Source of the DNA: Bugulina stolonifera
Lineage: Eukaryota; Bryozoa; Gymnolaemata; Cheilostomatida; Bugulidae
Length of the DNA: 64,000 bases
Direction of reading: 5' to 3'
NCBI GenBank assembly: GCA_935421135.1
Contig: OW285192.1
Coordinates: forward strand, 1,469,501 to 1,533,500
Positions 35,801 through 44,660 of this stretch are shown here, piece after piece (position 1 is the first letter of the stretch; the number at the start of each line of letters is the position of its first letter). A program made the position numbers and the translations under genes. The notes under the pieces are model-generated. The model was given only the letters and a program-made list of their open reading frames with translations. It was not told the origin of the DNA and made no database searches.

Positions 35801-36122
35801 CCTGGTCTAACACTACTGTAGAGGTAACTACCTCCGGGAACTGTATAGCCAAGTCCTTGACATTTAACTGATCATTGTCTCTCAGGAAAGGACAATTCCT
35901 ACTATAGGTGCGGTGCCAGGCTAGGGGTGAGTGGGAGGAGTCAAATCCTTTGAGTTCAAGGTTACAGAAGACACACTTGACCTGCTCAGAAGAAGAGCGG
36001 ATGAATCCGGCTGCAGCTAGCGAGAGAGATGGAAGAGGTACCCGTGTCTCTTGGCCAAAGGTAGCGAGACGAACTCTCTGACTACGATAGTCCGGGTGTG
36101 AGGACACCAGGCTATCTTCCAT
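17738..36122 (-). CDS. IAP-B: BIR-BIR-BIR-UBA-RING inhibitor of apoptosis (9 exons, complete)
   Basis: Spliced gene read 36122 to 17738; nine exons sum to 1902 nt, 633 aa plus stop. Domains: BIR1 (C50, C53, H70, C77), BIR2 (C238, C241, H258, C265), BIR3 (C356, C359, H376, C383), UBA (about 427-477), RING (C584 to C618). All zinc ligands are present at canonical spacing. Every intron interrupts the frame in the same phase as in IAP-A, and exons 3, 5, 6, 8 and 9 have exactly the same lengths (117, 200, 123, 90, 95 nt), so the genes are duplicates. Expected role by family: cytosolic caspase/signalling regulator and RING E3 ubiquitin ligase. Divergence from IAP-A is high in BIR1 and the UBA-RING linker and very low in exons 5-6. 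Large introns 1-3 (about 4.2, 8.1 and 2.0 kb) carry repeats and transposon relics. The start is the first ATG in frame ahead of BIR1. Confidence 0.9.
17990..18255. repeat. 44-bp minisatellite (~6 copies)
   Basis: Unit AGGCCTGAGCAAGGAGTATA plus CAGTCAGTATACATGCTACACGGG, in the last intron of IAP-B. Confidence 0.95.
18540..18629 (-). CDS. IAP-B exon 8: first half of RING
   Basis: 90 nt. Acceptor TTCTGTAG|AACTT, donor CATGG|GTAAGT. Encodes ELARTMKAQLMCKICM then IAFLPCGHM; the split codon completes Val with exon 9. Confidence 0.9.
18776..19124 (-). CDS. IAP-B exon 7: end of UBA and linker
   Basis: 349 nt, phase 0 in, phase 1 out. Begins YGGNDFMYTSDLIKAILD (last UBA helix), then a Pro/Ser/Glu linker of about 95 residues. 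Acceptor ACTACAG|TACGG, donor CTCTAG|GTATGT. Confidence 0.85.
19400..19560. repeat. TA/TG-rich imperfect simple repeats
   Basis: ATATACAT/GTACAT runs between IAP-B exons 6 and 7; a second cluster lies at 19800-19895. No gene seen between them. Confidence 0.8.
20107..20229 (-). CDS. IAP-B exon 6: first part of UBA
   Basis: 123 nt, phase 0/0. Same peptide as IAP-A exon 6 except DMVDPGY for DMVHPGY. Donor TCAAG|GTGAGT is stronger than the IAP-A version. Confidence 0.88.
20245..20375. repeat. 26-bp repeat in IAP-B intron 5
   Basis: Same unit as 6930-7015, with more copies. Shared intronic repeat supports duplication or conversion of this segment. Confidence 0.9.
20393..20592 (-). CDS. IAP-B exon 5: zinc core of BIR3
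   Basis: 200 nt, phase 1 to 0. Encodes GDTVCCFSCGVEMSKW, HARQSPNCQLL and a linker ending PTIN at AAT|GTGAGT. Almost the same at nucleotide level as IAP-A exon 5. Confidence 0.92.
20698..20934 (-). CDS. IAP-B exon 4: first half of BIR3
   Basis: 237 nt, phases 1/1. Acceptor TATGCAG|GCTCG, donor TACAG|GTCAGC. Encodes a linker then HPQLAVESRREATFLTWP and LFYTG. Three codons longer than IAP-A exon 4. Confidence 0.9.
21135..21290. repeat. ~19-bp minisatellite
   Basis: Unit AGGTGGGTGATACAGAGTA, about eight copies, IAP-B intron 3. Confidence 0.93.
21300..22700. other. IAP-B intron 3
   Basis: Apart from the 22709 hairpin and repeats, nothing recognised. Confidence 0.5.
22709..22748. repeat. 19-bp perfect inverted repeat with 2-nt loop
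   Basis: TACCTTACCATTGGTCAGT / ACTGACCAATGGTAAGGTA around TT. Intron 3 of IAP-B, about 220 bp from exon 3. Confidence 0.9.
22971..23087 (-). CDS. IAP-B exon 3: zinc core of BIR2
   Basis: 117 nt. Acceptor TTAACAG|GAAAC, donor ACAAG|GTAATT. Encodes NRDVVECVYCKVRIQGW and HQQKSPGCQFIQ. Frame and length match IAP-A exon 3. Confidence 0.9.
23100..23185. repeat. 16-bp repeat TATACCTACACTTTA
   Basis: Four to five copies just upstream of IAP-B exon 3 (intron 2). Confidence 0.88.
24135..24425. mobile_element. MITE-like repeat, copy 2
   Basis: Same family as 6100-6375: CAGTTCGAAACAGGACAG near the left, AGAAGAACACAACTCACAGG and AATTAATTTT in the middle, GTTGTTTTCCAACAGTCGC at the right. Intron 2 of IAP-B. 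Confidence 0.65.
24560..27025. other. IAP-B intron 2, unannotated part
   Basis: Contains a CTATGGCTACGG simple repeat near 25375-25440 and ORFs of up to about 105 codons with no recognisable family. Nothing further supported. Confidence 0.5.
27028..28060 (-). mobile_element. Tc1/mariner relic
   Basis: A CAGTGCTGTGCGAAATTATG end preceded by TA at 27026-27027. The minus strand encodes fragments in shifting frames: LLKSGLRSRQWKQPLLSDEG (near 27950), then LRAPDSNSAENSWQILGRI (near 27600, retaining the Glu of the D-D-E motif PDLNPIENLW), and CCKAVINKKGSPPKFKQFF at the C-terminus (27390). Multiple stops and shifts. The opposite inverted terminal repeat was not located. Confidence 0.78.
28482..29085. 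mobile_element. Non-autonomous hAT element
   Basis: 604 bp from TAGTGCTGCAC to CCCAGCACTA, flanked by TGATGCCC on both sides (28474-28481, 29086-29093). Subterminal TTCGGTATCATTCA-like motifs occur at both ends. No transposase seen. Confidence 0.85.
29130..29245. repeat. 30-bp minisatellite (~4 copies)
   Basis: Unit TTACAGTGCATAGGCCTACC plus CTCCTCGGTG, directly beyond the hAT element at 28482-29085. Confidence 0.93.
29250..30630. other. IAP-B intron 2, unannotated part
   Basis: No exon or bounded element recognised; short ORFs only. Confidence 0.5.
30640..30890. repeat. 27-bp minisatellite (~9 copies)
   Basis: Unit GATATATCATTATGTAATAG plus RAACCAT, IAP-B intron 2. Confidence 0.95.
30980..31095. 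repeat. Simple repeats CTGACTGACCGA and CAGA
   Basis: Short tetranucleotide-type runs close to IAP-B exon 2. Confidence 0.9.
31213..31391 (-). CDS. IAP-B exon 2: first half of BIR2
   Basis: 179 nt, phase 2 in, phase 1 out. Acceptor GCTACAG|ATACATCC, donor TTTACTG|GTATGT. Encodes FEHQRRLTFANWPIKEVV and LAASGFTFTG. A diverged copy of this exon lies inverted at 43.0 kb. Confidence 0.9.
31400..32930. other. IAP-B intron 1, unannotated part
   Basis: AT-rich; nothing recognised. Confidence 0.5.
32935..33565. repeat. 25-bp minisatellite (~25 copies)
   Basis: Unit GGTATTGGTTAGTACCATAG plus CGACA with higher-order alternation of a few variants (GTGACAGGCATT, TAGTCCCATAG). IAP-B intron 1. Confidence 0.96.
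33565..34400 (-). pseudogene. Degenerate transposon protein remnant
   Basis: Minus strand reads FFATSHGKGAVDGISETRP near 34080-34140, a motif I associate with an uncharacterised invertebrate transposon protein family (FATSHGKG-x-VDGIGG). Surrounding frames are full of stops. It abuts the 25-bp repeat array on its left. Family uncertain. Confidence 0.4.
34400..35600. other. IAP-B intron 1, unannotated part
   Basis: AT-rich; the transposon remnant to the left may extend a little into it. Nothing else recognised. Confidence 0.45.
35611..36122 (-). CDS. IAP-B exon 1: start codon and BIR1
   Basis: 512 nt, exit phase 2 (CTCAG|GTATAC). Starts MEDSLVSSHPDYR. BIR1 contains KCVFCNLELKGF and SSHSPLAWHRTYSRNC; a Thr/Asp/Gly-rich linker of about 90 residues follows. 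Confidence 0.88.
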
Positions 36123-36805
36123 CTATAATTCATTTACATCAGTAAGAGTTACCTCCTCTAACAGCAACCTTCTAAAACCTGCCAAATACCAGGTAGGTTC
36201 TATGTCAAATATGAACATCTGGGAGTTATCCACTTGCAATCACAATAACAAAATGATTCTGATTACTGGTAGTTGAAGCTGTCAAGAGGAGATAACTCTC
36301 AGATGCTCGTGATTTCAAGCAATACAATGCAGCAGCGTAGGCTATACAGGAAGTAAATAGCAATTACATGCAGGCCCGCTTGGGGTTTATTGGTTTACAC
36401 CCAAATGTGTCCCCAAGGACACAGTATCCTTTGCATAGAATTTGGTGTCCCTTCATCACTTCTCAGATTTTACATGCAAAAGTGGCTTTTTGCGGCTAAG
36501 TAGAGAAAGCAATTTCACAGTTCAAACTAAAGTAAAAAATGTAAGACAAGTTTAAAAGCCCCATATTAGGAAATCTTAAAAAAATTATGGCTAACATACA
36601 AGTAGACTTCTGTTCATTATTTAAAATCTGTAGAATAATTTTTGGCCGATCACAGTGATAAGAGCTGAAGACAGAGGAAGGTGGAAAGGACAGCTAACAG
36701 ATTTCATATTTAACGGACATGACTACATGACTGTAAAGCTAGAACTTTGTGAGATTTTAGTTGACAAATGAAGACTTCATAAACTTGACAGAACAGCAAC
36801 ATCAG
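36123..36805. other. IAP-B 5' flank
   Basis: Expected promoter region; no element assigned. The foldback element begins 690 bp upstream of the start codon. Confidence 0.5.
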
Positions 36806-36809
36806 TATT

Positions 36810-39790
36810 GGGCCATTCCATGGGGACTGATCAAATTTGCGTGCTGGCCCGACTCAGATTCTTTTGAAAATTTGCAGGTTGAAAGAGCACACTTGAATTA
36901 GTGGGAAACCACAAATTTTTTTTCTATTTGACCCCTGTGGTTCCGGCAGCAGCTTGTTGAAAAGTGGGAAAATGTGGTGGGGACAACTCCAAATTGAATT
37001 TTTTGAAATTCCTAAACATTCAAATCATTACTGTGGCCACTGTATGATACTTAGAGCTGTAATTTTTGTTGCATAGATACTTTTATATATGTGCTTCAGT
37101 TTCATTACTCATTCAAGCCTGTATGGTCAACATATTGAGGGTCAGAGGTCACCGAAAACACCTCTCGGAGCTAGTTTGACCCAAATTCACTTAAAATCGA
37201 CCAAATAAACACTGCTGGATCTGATGAAAAAAAGGTTGATATACAATAATTAAGTATTGAAGATGCTCAATACAAGGATAAATGAATTTTTGAGAATAAA
37301 AAACACTTTCCAGACTAAACCATATGGCGACAGCGGCTCAAATTCAACATGGCCGTCGTCCGAGTTGGCGTTTTGGGGCGTTATTCAAGGCTAAATCTAC
37401 TAAACTTAGTAGTGAAAATTAATGGTGAAAATGTTGCTATATATACAATTCACACCTGTAGATTCCATTTCTGCAATAAAACCTTTGTCTTTTTGGGTCT
37501 AAAAGGCTGAATTCTCAGATTCAATTTTTACATATATTCGCTATAATATAGTGACGACATGGCCATGCAGTTAATTGGCTATGGCCATAGAAGTCAGTCA
37601 ATACTTTATTTGAGGTACAATTTGCGACTTGGCCTGGTTATACAACCTTATTAGTGAAGAAAAATGGGTGAAATCTTTTTTAATAGCACAAACATGCAGT
37701 TTTGGTAACTTTACCATGACTCGCCCTTTCACACGTTTGTTAAATGAGGTAAGATAGCTAATCTAAGCAGTATTTCAAGGTGTGACTTATACCAAGTATT
37801 GTTTAGTGAAAAAGAAGGTGAAGAAAGTGATGCTCCATGGAACTAAGGCACCTTTAATCAGTGGGTAAGGCTGAGGAGTTAAAGGTTATTTAAACTAGCT
37901 CAAGCCAAATTTTAGGGTCACCATTAGTTATCAAATTCTAATCAAATGTATACAGTCATGTACATGTACATGCATAACTATAGCCACAGCCCTCGAACAA
38001 TAACTTTTAACAATTTTTATATATATTTTCATGTAGCTGACAATTAAACCGGTGTTTGCTAATTAGCTCCAAAATTATCTTTTTGGTCCTATATAAATGA
38101 CCACAACTAAGGTAAGTGGTGCGACATGCATTAACTTTTAATCAACAGAGTAATCAAAAATATGAATATGGTTTTGTGAGACTTAGTTTAGTTGTACCTA
38201 GCAAGTGGAAATTATATTACAAGTGTTCGCTTGTTTCCAAAGGTAATAATGTTTAATGTACTTGCTAGCATCACCTCGCCACATTTACCATTCCTTATAC
38301 CGACAACTTGATTTTCAATCGAGATAGTTTTGACCCTTCGAAAGACAAAACCACTTATCTGAAAAAAATTATGCTCAGTGAATAAAAGAAGAGCAGATCT
38401 CACCTTTCTAAGTGCAGACAACCATATTGACCTGGCCATAATAATTGTTATAGCCTACTATGGACTGCTGAAATTCAATCTCTTCTAATAAATACTGTAC
38501 AACACTTATACACCGGAAAAGGAACTATTCACATATCATGAACAAAAAATATTTTTGAAGCTAATTAGTAAAGACTGGTTTAATTGTAAGCTAAATACAT
38601 GTATATAATTATTGTGTAAGTTTGTCAAAAATATTGTTTGTGAGCTGTCGCTATAATTTTGCGTGTATATTTTTGATTAGAATCTGATAACTAATGTTGA
38701 CCATAAAAAAATCCCGAGCTAAGACACCACCTCACCCACTGATTAAAGAAGCCTTAGTTCTATGGAGCTCCATCTTCTTCCCCTTCCTTTTCATTAAACA
38801 ATACTTGGTTAAGTCTGACCTGGAAATACTGCTTAGCTTACCTATTCTGCCTCATTTAACAAACGTGTGAAAGGAAGAGTAATGGCAAAGTTAACAAAAC
38901 TGCATGTTTAGGCTAGTAAAACGGATTTCACCCATTTTTCTTCACAAAGTAGGTTGCATAACCAGGCCAAGTCTCAAATTGCACCTTAAATTAAGTCTTG
39001 ACTGACCTTTATGGCCATAGCCAATTAACTGCATTGGCGATATAGTCACTATATTATAGCAAATGTATGTAAAATTTGAATCTGAGAATTCAGCCTTTTA
39101 GACCCAAAAAAACAAAGATTTTATTGCAGAAATGGAATCTACAGGTGTGAATTGTATACATAGCAACATTTTCACCATTAATTTTCACTACTAAGTTTAG
39201 TAGATTTAGCCTTGAATAGCGCCCCAAAACGCCAACTCGGACGACGGCCATGTTGAATTTAAGCCGCTGTCGCCATACAGTTCATTTTGGAGAGTTCTTT
39301 TTGTTCTCAAAAATTCATTTATCCTTGTGTTGAGCACCTCTAATCCTTAGTTATTCTATATCAACCTTCTTTTCATCAAATCCAGCAGTGTTTATTTGGT
39401 CGATTTTCAGTGAATTTGGGTCAAACTAGCTCCGAGAGGTGTTTTCAGTGACCTCTGACCCTCAATATATTGACCATACAGGCTTGAATGAGTAGTGAAG
39501 CTGAAGCACGTATATGAAAGTATCTATGTAACAAAAATTACAGCTCTAAGTATCATACAGTGGCCACAGTAATAATTTGAATGTTCAGGAATTTCAAAAA
39601 AGTCCGTTTGGAGTTGTCCCCACCACATTTTCCCACTTTTTAACGAGCTGCTGCGGGAACCAAAGGGGTCAAATAGAAAAAAAATTGGTGGTTTCCCACT
39701 AATTCAAGGGTGCTCTTTCAACCTGCAAATTTTCAAAAGAATCTGAGTCGGGCCAGCACGCAAATTTGATCAGTCCCCATGGAATGGCTC
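36810..39790. mobile_element. Foldback-type element with ~1.3-kb inverted arms
   Basis: 2981 bp. Left arm 36810 to about 38110, right arm about 38510 to 39790, inverted and highly similar at the outer ~1.07 kb and patchy inwards. Ends GGGCCATTCCATGGGG / CCCCATGGAATGGCTC. Flanked by TATT at 36806-36809 and 39791-39794. No coding capacity recognised in the arms or the ~400-bp centre. Superfamily not assigned. Confidence 0.85.
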
Positions 39791-39794
39791 TATT

Positions 39795-40680
39795 GTGATT
39801 CAAGGTTGCAGTGCACGAGAGCTACCCCCAACTTATCTAAAATTGCTGTCAAACTGATGATACTCCTTGGTAGCACATACTTATACGAGAGTTGTTCAGT
39901 CACCTGAACTCTATCAAAAGCAAACATCGGTCATGACTGATTGATGACCAAACCCGGCGGCTACTAGTTAGAGCTACCTCTAAAAGATTCCATGTCATTC
40001 ACTAAAAGTTGCCTTCACAATTGTAGATAATGTAGCATGCATAGAATATTCATTACAATTTTCATATCATTACAATTTTCATATAGTTTACAGGCACATT
40101 TTCTTGTAATCTTATTCGTTTCTCGTGTACTCCAAAGTGGAGGACTATTTTCTGTTTTACAGCAGGTACGTACACAATAAATAATAATCATAAAAACTAC
40201 TGTTGTTAGTTACATAAAAGACTGTCGTTGAATATAAAATACAGATTGTTATAATACATTATGGGGTAAAATGTAAGGGAGAATCCAATCGCTATGCTGT
40301 TACTATTGACTAGATAAAGCACTGACTGGTTAAAGACTGATAAATGATTACTGGAATATTCGGAATAATAATAGCAAGGATATATAAATATATATACAGT
40401 AATATACGAGTATATAATGTTTGATAGGATTTTAGTGTGTTATGTCTTTTATTACTATTAGTTTCATGTTACAAAATGTTTTAGTTTAAATCACTGGACT
40501 ATAAAATATGACATTAGTCGGATAAAAGACATACTACCAATGGGCAACGGGTATGATTAAAGGTGTTTTATACACGGGGATTATTTGAATGGCTGAATGC
40601 TATAATAGATAGCTAAAGAGATTAAGACTAATCTTGGGATGCATTAAGTAATTCTATAGTTTAGCATGTATTTCCTTGAA
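39795..40680. other. No gene recognised
   Basis: AT-rich spacer between the foldback and Penelope-like elements. Confidence 0.5.
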
Positions 40681-40684
40681 TGTC

Positions 40685-41223
40685 TACATGTAGATATAAG
40701 TTCATTTTGTGTGTTCAATGTGGCCATACATAAAATGAAATACTTCTCAGTTACACATAGATGACAATGTTTAGAAGAGTTGTCTTAGGCCTGAGCATGT
40801 GTTAGTATTTTCCACTTGATGTTAAAGTTATGCTGCTGTTCTTTTAGTTCCCAGATATATTTACTGAGTTCAGTGCTTGTCTTTTTGCTTTCATTATTGA
40901 ATGAGGATTTCTGGTTATATAGGTGCTTCTTGAAGGTGTTTTCTGTTAGACCGATATATGTCTGGTCTGCTTTGTTCGCATTGGATGTTGATACCGTAGC
41001 CTGGTAGACTGTGCTAGATACTAAACAATTACCTTCTAATGAGCAGTTTTGCATCCATAAATAGCTGAGGTGTTGGTTGATGTTTGGTTTAGCTTCTGTC
41101 TATTGGTAGATGCTATGGTTTTCTTTACATTCCCCATACAGGAGAAACTTAATTTCACTATATTTTTGTTAATGATTTTGTTGAGTGTGCTGGACTTAGG
41201 AAGGGGAAAGTTTGCCAATGATG
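40685..41223 (-). pseudogene. Penelope-like GIY-YIG endonuclease fragment
   Basis: Begins PLPKSSTLNKIINKNIVKLS, then VYQATVS, TYIGLTENTFKKHLYNQKSS and STELSKYIWELK, the GIY-YIG core of these elements. A TAA near 40785 interrupts it; the frame resumes with [14 protein letters not shown]. Confidence 0.75.
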
Positions 41224-41227
41224 TTAA

Positions 41228-42022
41228 AGCATTAAGGAAACTACTTTACATGTGTATATTCACAATTTAGAGGTATTGAGCTTCAATTTGAGCTATTGGT
41301 TGTCTTCGTGGGCCTAGTATATTCAGAGATATAGCCCCCAGAAATCCACCCTATAGAAAAACGCTCGTACAAACTTAGCCAGATGAGAAACCATTGTGGT
41401 GACCTTTGACCTGTGATGTTGACGCCAGGCCGCCCCACCACTGTAGTAGTAATTATATAGTAACCTTCACTAATAAATATATTTTAATCTATGGTAAAAT
41501 ATCCAATAATATTTCAGAAATTTATAGCCTGGGGTACGTTCTAGTCACTGCCAAATTATTTATGGGAAGCTACCCACAGGTTCCAAGCAAATAGTAAAAA
41601 TGATTGTGACACAGTTAATGCTGTTGAACAGTGTGTAGCAATGTTTTCATTGGCACGCATTGCATGGAAAACATCCAAGCATGTGTTCCTAATTACAAAA
41701 CCAGTTGTGGTTCTTAGATACGCTGACACTTTTATTGTAACAGACTTATTCACTTTTGGATCAAATGCTATTATTAGTGATTAATCACTTTATCATAAAT
41801 GTAATGTAAACAAATAGCTATAGCATTCAGTAAATGTTTGGCTTCATTTCCGCATGGCACCTACGTCATAGCCTACAACTGCAAGCGTTTTTGGAGATGG
41901 TCCAGTTTGACAACTCATATTTCTTGAACCCCTGGGTCTAGGAGGCCAAACAAATACTCAAATGGAAGCTCAATACTTGTAGATTTTGAATATCAACATC
42001 AAACTGTGATTTCCTTAATGCT
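41228..42022. mobile_element. 795-bp TTAA-flanked MITE (piggyBac-like target site)
   Basis: 13-bp perfect inverted ends AGCATTAAGGAAA / TTTCCTTAATGCT, flanked by TTAA at 41224-41227 and 42023-42026. It splits the Penelope-like coding region; removing it with one TTAA rejoins flanking protein similarity (apart from an unrelated 1-nt shift). No transposase inside. Confidence 0.82.
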
Positions 42023-42260
42023 TTAAAGAAAGCTTTTCCAATGTTTGTCTTAACATTTTTGCTGTATGGGGGGGGGGGAGGATTGAACCAAGTGATATTT
42101 CTGTCCCGCTTTCTTTTTCTTGTAGTAGAGTTTATCCTAGCTGCTCGTGGTGTGAACTTTAGCTGGTAATCGTACTCACTTTTTCTCAATGCTTCTTGAT
42201 ATACTGGCGCAGCCTTATAGAGTGTAGCTTCATCTGATGATAGTTCTGATAGCCGTTTGT

Positions 42261-42785
42261 TTATGGATGTTGGAATGTTTGTATTATACTAGGTGGGTGG
42301 TTTGATTGCTTGTGCACATATATAGGGTGGTTGTTTGGCTTAGTATAAGGCGCATATGTTCCATTGTTTAAATTCAATGTTACATCAAGAAAGTTCATAA
42401 TCTTCATATTAGCTTCAATGGTTATCTTCAAATTGTTTCTGTTGAATATTGAACAAAAGTCTTTATTTACATTTTCAACAGCTTGGGGTGTGATGTTTAA
42501 TGCTCCTAACTCATCGTTTCTATAAAGACCAAATGATTGGCCATATTTGGTTTTGATTTGGTGCAATATGTAGGAGCCCACAACCTCACACGTTTCAGCT
42601 CCATCGAAACTACCCATAGTAACATCAAACAAATTTTGGGATGCTGATGTTGTTTTCTTGACCCAGTAATCTTTAGTGGTGAACAGCATTGATTTCTTTG
42701 TATGTAATATGATGGTTCTCTCCTCAGCACTGGATGTGTAATTAGGAAAAAGATGAGTGTCCACCACACTATTTCCCTTTTTCAT
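42261..42785 (-). pseudogene. Penelope-like reverse transcriptase fragment
   Basis: Contains [44 protein letters not shown] and [14 protein letters not shown]. The YRND string stands where related copies have YRDD, so a catalytic Asp appears lost. N-terminal RT motifs are not seen. Confidence 0.7.
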
Positions 42786-43014
42786 TAGCTTATGTATACT
42801 TTATATTCTGATAAATAAATTATTATATAGATTGCAATCATCACTAATTCTAATACCAGTAGTTATGTCGATAATATAGTCATTTTGTACATTTATCACC
42901 GCTCTTTGTACTGTAGAATATAACATATTAAAAAGATGTATAGGCATGTCACCACTGCCCATGTAGCCTATCATGTACATGTATACACGCGTAGCCTATT
43001 ATAATTTGCTACAG

Positions 43015-43165
43015 ATACATCCTCCACAAGACACAGATAGACACTATAAAGTCTAGTTGTCCACGTGAGACGGAGGAATTGAGCAAGGCTAGTCTCAACT
43101 GTGAGCACCAGCGAAGGCTGATATTCACCAACTGGCCGATAAAAGAAGTTGTCTCCCTCAATATT
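43015..43165 (+). pseudogene. Inverted stray copy of IAP-B exon 2 (BIR2 first half)
   Basis: Plus-strand sequence matching the minus-strand IAP-B exon at 31213-31391 and about 75 bp of its upstream intron (from about 42930, including ATGTAGCCTATCATGTACAT and the acceptor TTTGCTACAG). The frame stays open and reads IKSSCPRETEELSKA and LIFTNWPIKEVVS, but similarity stops at about 43160 before the GF-x-YTG end, no donor follows, and a stop occurs soon after. No partner exons are seen nearby. It is a partial duplicated exon in opposite orientation about 12 kb upstream of its source. Confidence 0.85.
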
Positions 43166-43694
43166 TAGTTGGATATCATTGTCATACTAGATCGCCTAGG
43201 GAGGGGAGCAGAAGAGGTATGCCTCATGTGGGGCAGTGCAGGTTGTTATGACCTGCTATTTGGAGAAATTAAGAATATTTTGTCATGTAGCCTATTATTC
43301 ATAGCTATCCAATTACTTTCAATCAATGCAGCTTATCTCATAGCTGATCTAGACCAAAGACCTTTCAATTTTTATTTTGTATTTTTATTTAATATTTCTT
43401 ATTTATATTAATAAAATATATACATAAATAAAGATTTCACTAACTACCACATTCTTTGACCTAGATGTTAGAAGTTAGTTAAATCTTTGTTTAATGTTTT
43501 GTTAAGAAATAAAAATACAAGTGAATACAGTAGACTATCTTTGACTACCTTTGACTTGAGCATAGAGTTAAAGATAACTCTATGCTTTACTTAGACAACC
43601 ATCTTGATATTGATCTTTAAGACTACGAAAATTAAAAATAAAAATAACATTCAACTGAACTTGGCAAGGGAAGCTCATCAGTTTAGTCTAGTGG

Positions 43695-43790
43695 TTGCTG
43701 GAGTGGTTCAGTGGTTGGCATACGATACCTGTCCAGTGAGTCTCTAGGTTTCACAGGGAGATGCCCAGTTTGAGTTTTAAATGGCACTTT
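43695..43790 (+). mobile_element. Possible tRNA-derived SINE remnant
   Basis: GGTTCAGTGGTTGGCATACG (box A-like) and AGGTTTCACAGGG (weak box B-like). Poor match; could be chance. Confidence 0.25.
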
Positions 43791-43850
43791 TAAATCTTCC
43801 AGCTCTCGCCAGGTTTTACAACATGACAAAACATAATTTTCAGCAATTAT

Positions 43851-43955
43851 ATTATTACAAAATTATAAATATTTTCAATTTTGAATAAAAATCCAGAAGT
43901 ATGATACTTCTGGATTTTTATTCAAAATTGAAAATATTTATAATTTTGTAATAAT
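43851..43955. repeat. 105-bp perfect palindrome
   Basis: Two 52-bp arms (43851-43902 and 43904-43955) that are exact reverse complements around a single G at 43903. AT-rich, with GAAGTATGATACTTC at the centre. A partial third copy of the arm end (TATAATTTTGTAATAAT) follows. Confidence 0.93.
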
Positions 43956-44374
43956 TGTTATAATTTTGTAATAATCTAATTGGATACTTAGTATCAGGAA
44001 TGAATGAGCTGTAACCATATTATGGATGATATGGCTGTAACAAAGAAACTGTATTTCTTTCATCTTTAGACAACAAAGCATACATTAAAATGTCTCTAGT
44101 TGCATGCTAAATTGTTTGAGCAAATAACATTATAATATTTACAAAATTTAGCTATTATAATTATATTATTGTTATTCAGCATTTTATTCATTCATGATGT
44201 TCATTGTACGTTTCTTTTAGCCTCCAAATAATTATATGTATATTACTAACCACTTATATTTTATCCTGGCCTGCAAATAGAGGCCATTATTTAATTTTAT
44301 TATTATTATATTTTATTATTATCAAAATAAAAGAGTTCATCATCATCATCATCATGATTTTTTGGAGGCTACAT

Positions 44375-44660
44375 AATATAACGCCAGGTTCTAGCCATAG
44401 ACAAAGTTATCTCTATGGTTCTAGCAAAGTGGTACAAGTCATAGAGTTATCTCATAGAGTTACCTCTATGGTACAAGTTGTAACCATAGAGCTATCTCCC
44501 TCTATGGTTGTAACCATAGAGTTATCTTCCCTCTATGATTTATCCTCCGATGATGTTATTTGGACAAGTGACGAAATATTAGGAAATAAAACCCTATATA
44601 TAAAAAATGCGTCTTGTGCTACTATATTCTTCCCTCTATGGTTATAACTCTATGGGACCA
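44375..44660. repeat. Degenerate CTCTATGGTT / AACCATAGAG repeat cluster
   Basis: Direct and inverted copies of CCATAGAGTTATCT and CTCTATGGTT; many small hairpins possible. Confidence 0.8.

Larger units (their letters stand above)
40685..42785 (-). mobile_element. Penelope-like retroelement, 5'-truncated, interrupted by a TTAA element
   Basis: Minus-strand protein fragments in order: reverse-transcriptase-like (42785-42261), connecting region (42189-42027), then after a 795-bp insertion the region before and including a GIY-YIG endonuclease (41223-40685). RT followed by a C-terminal GIY-YIG domain is the hallmark of Penelope-like elements. Frameshifts and stops are present in each part. Confidence 0.75.
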
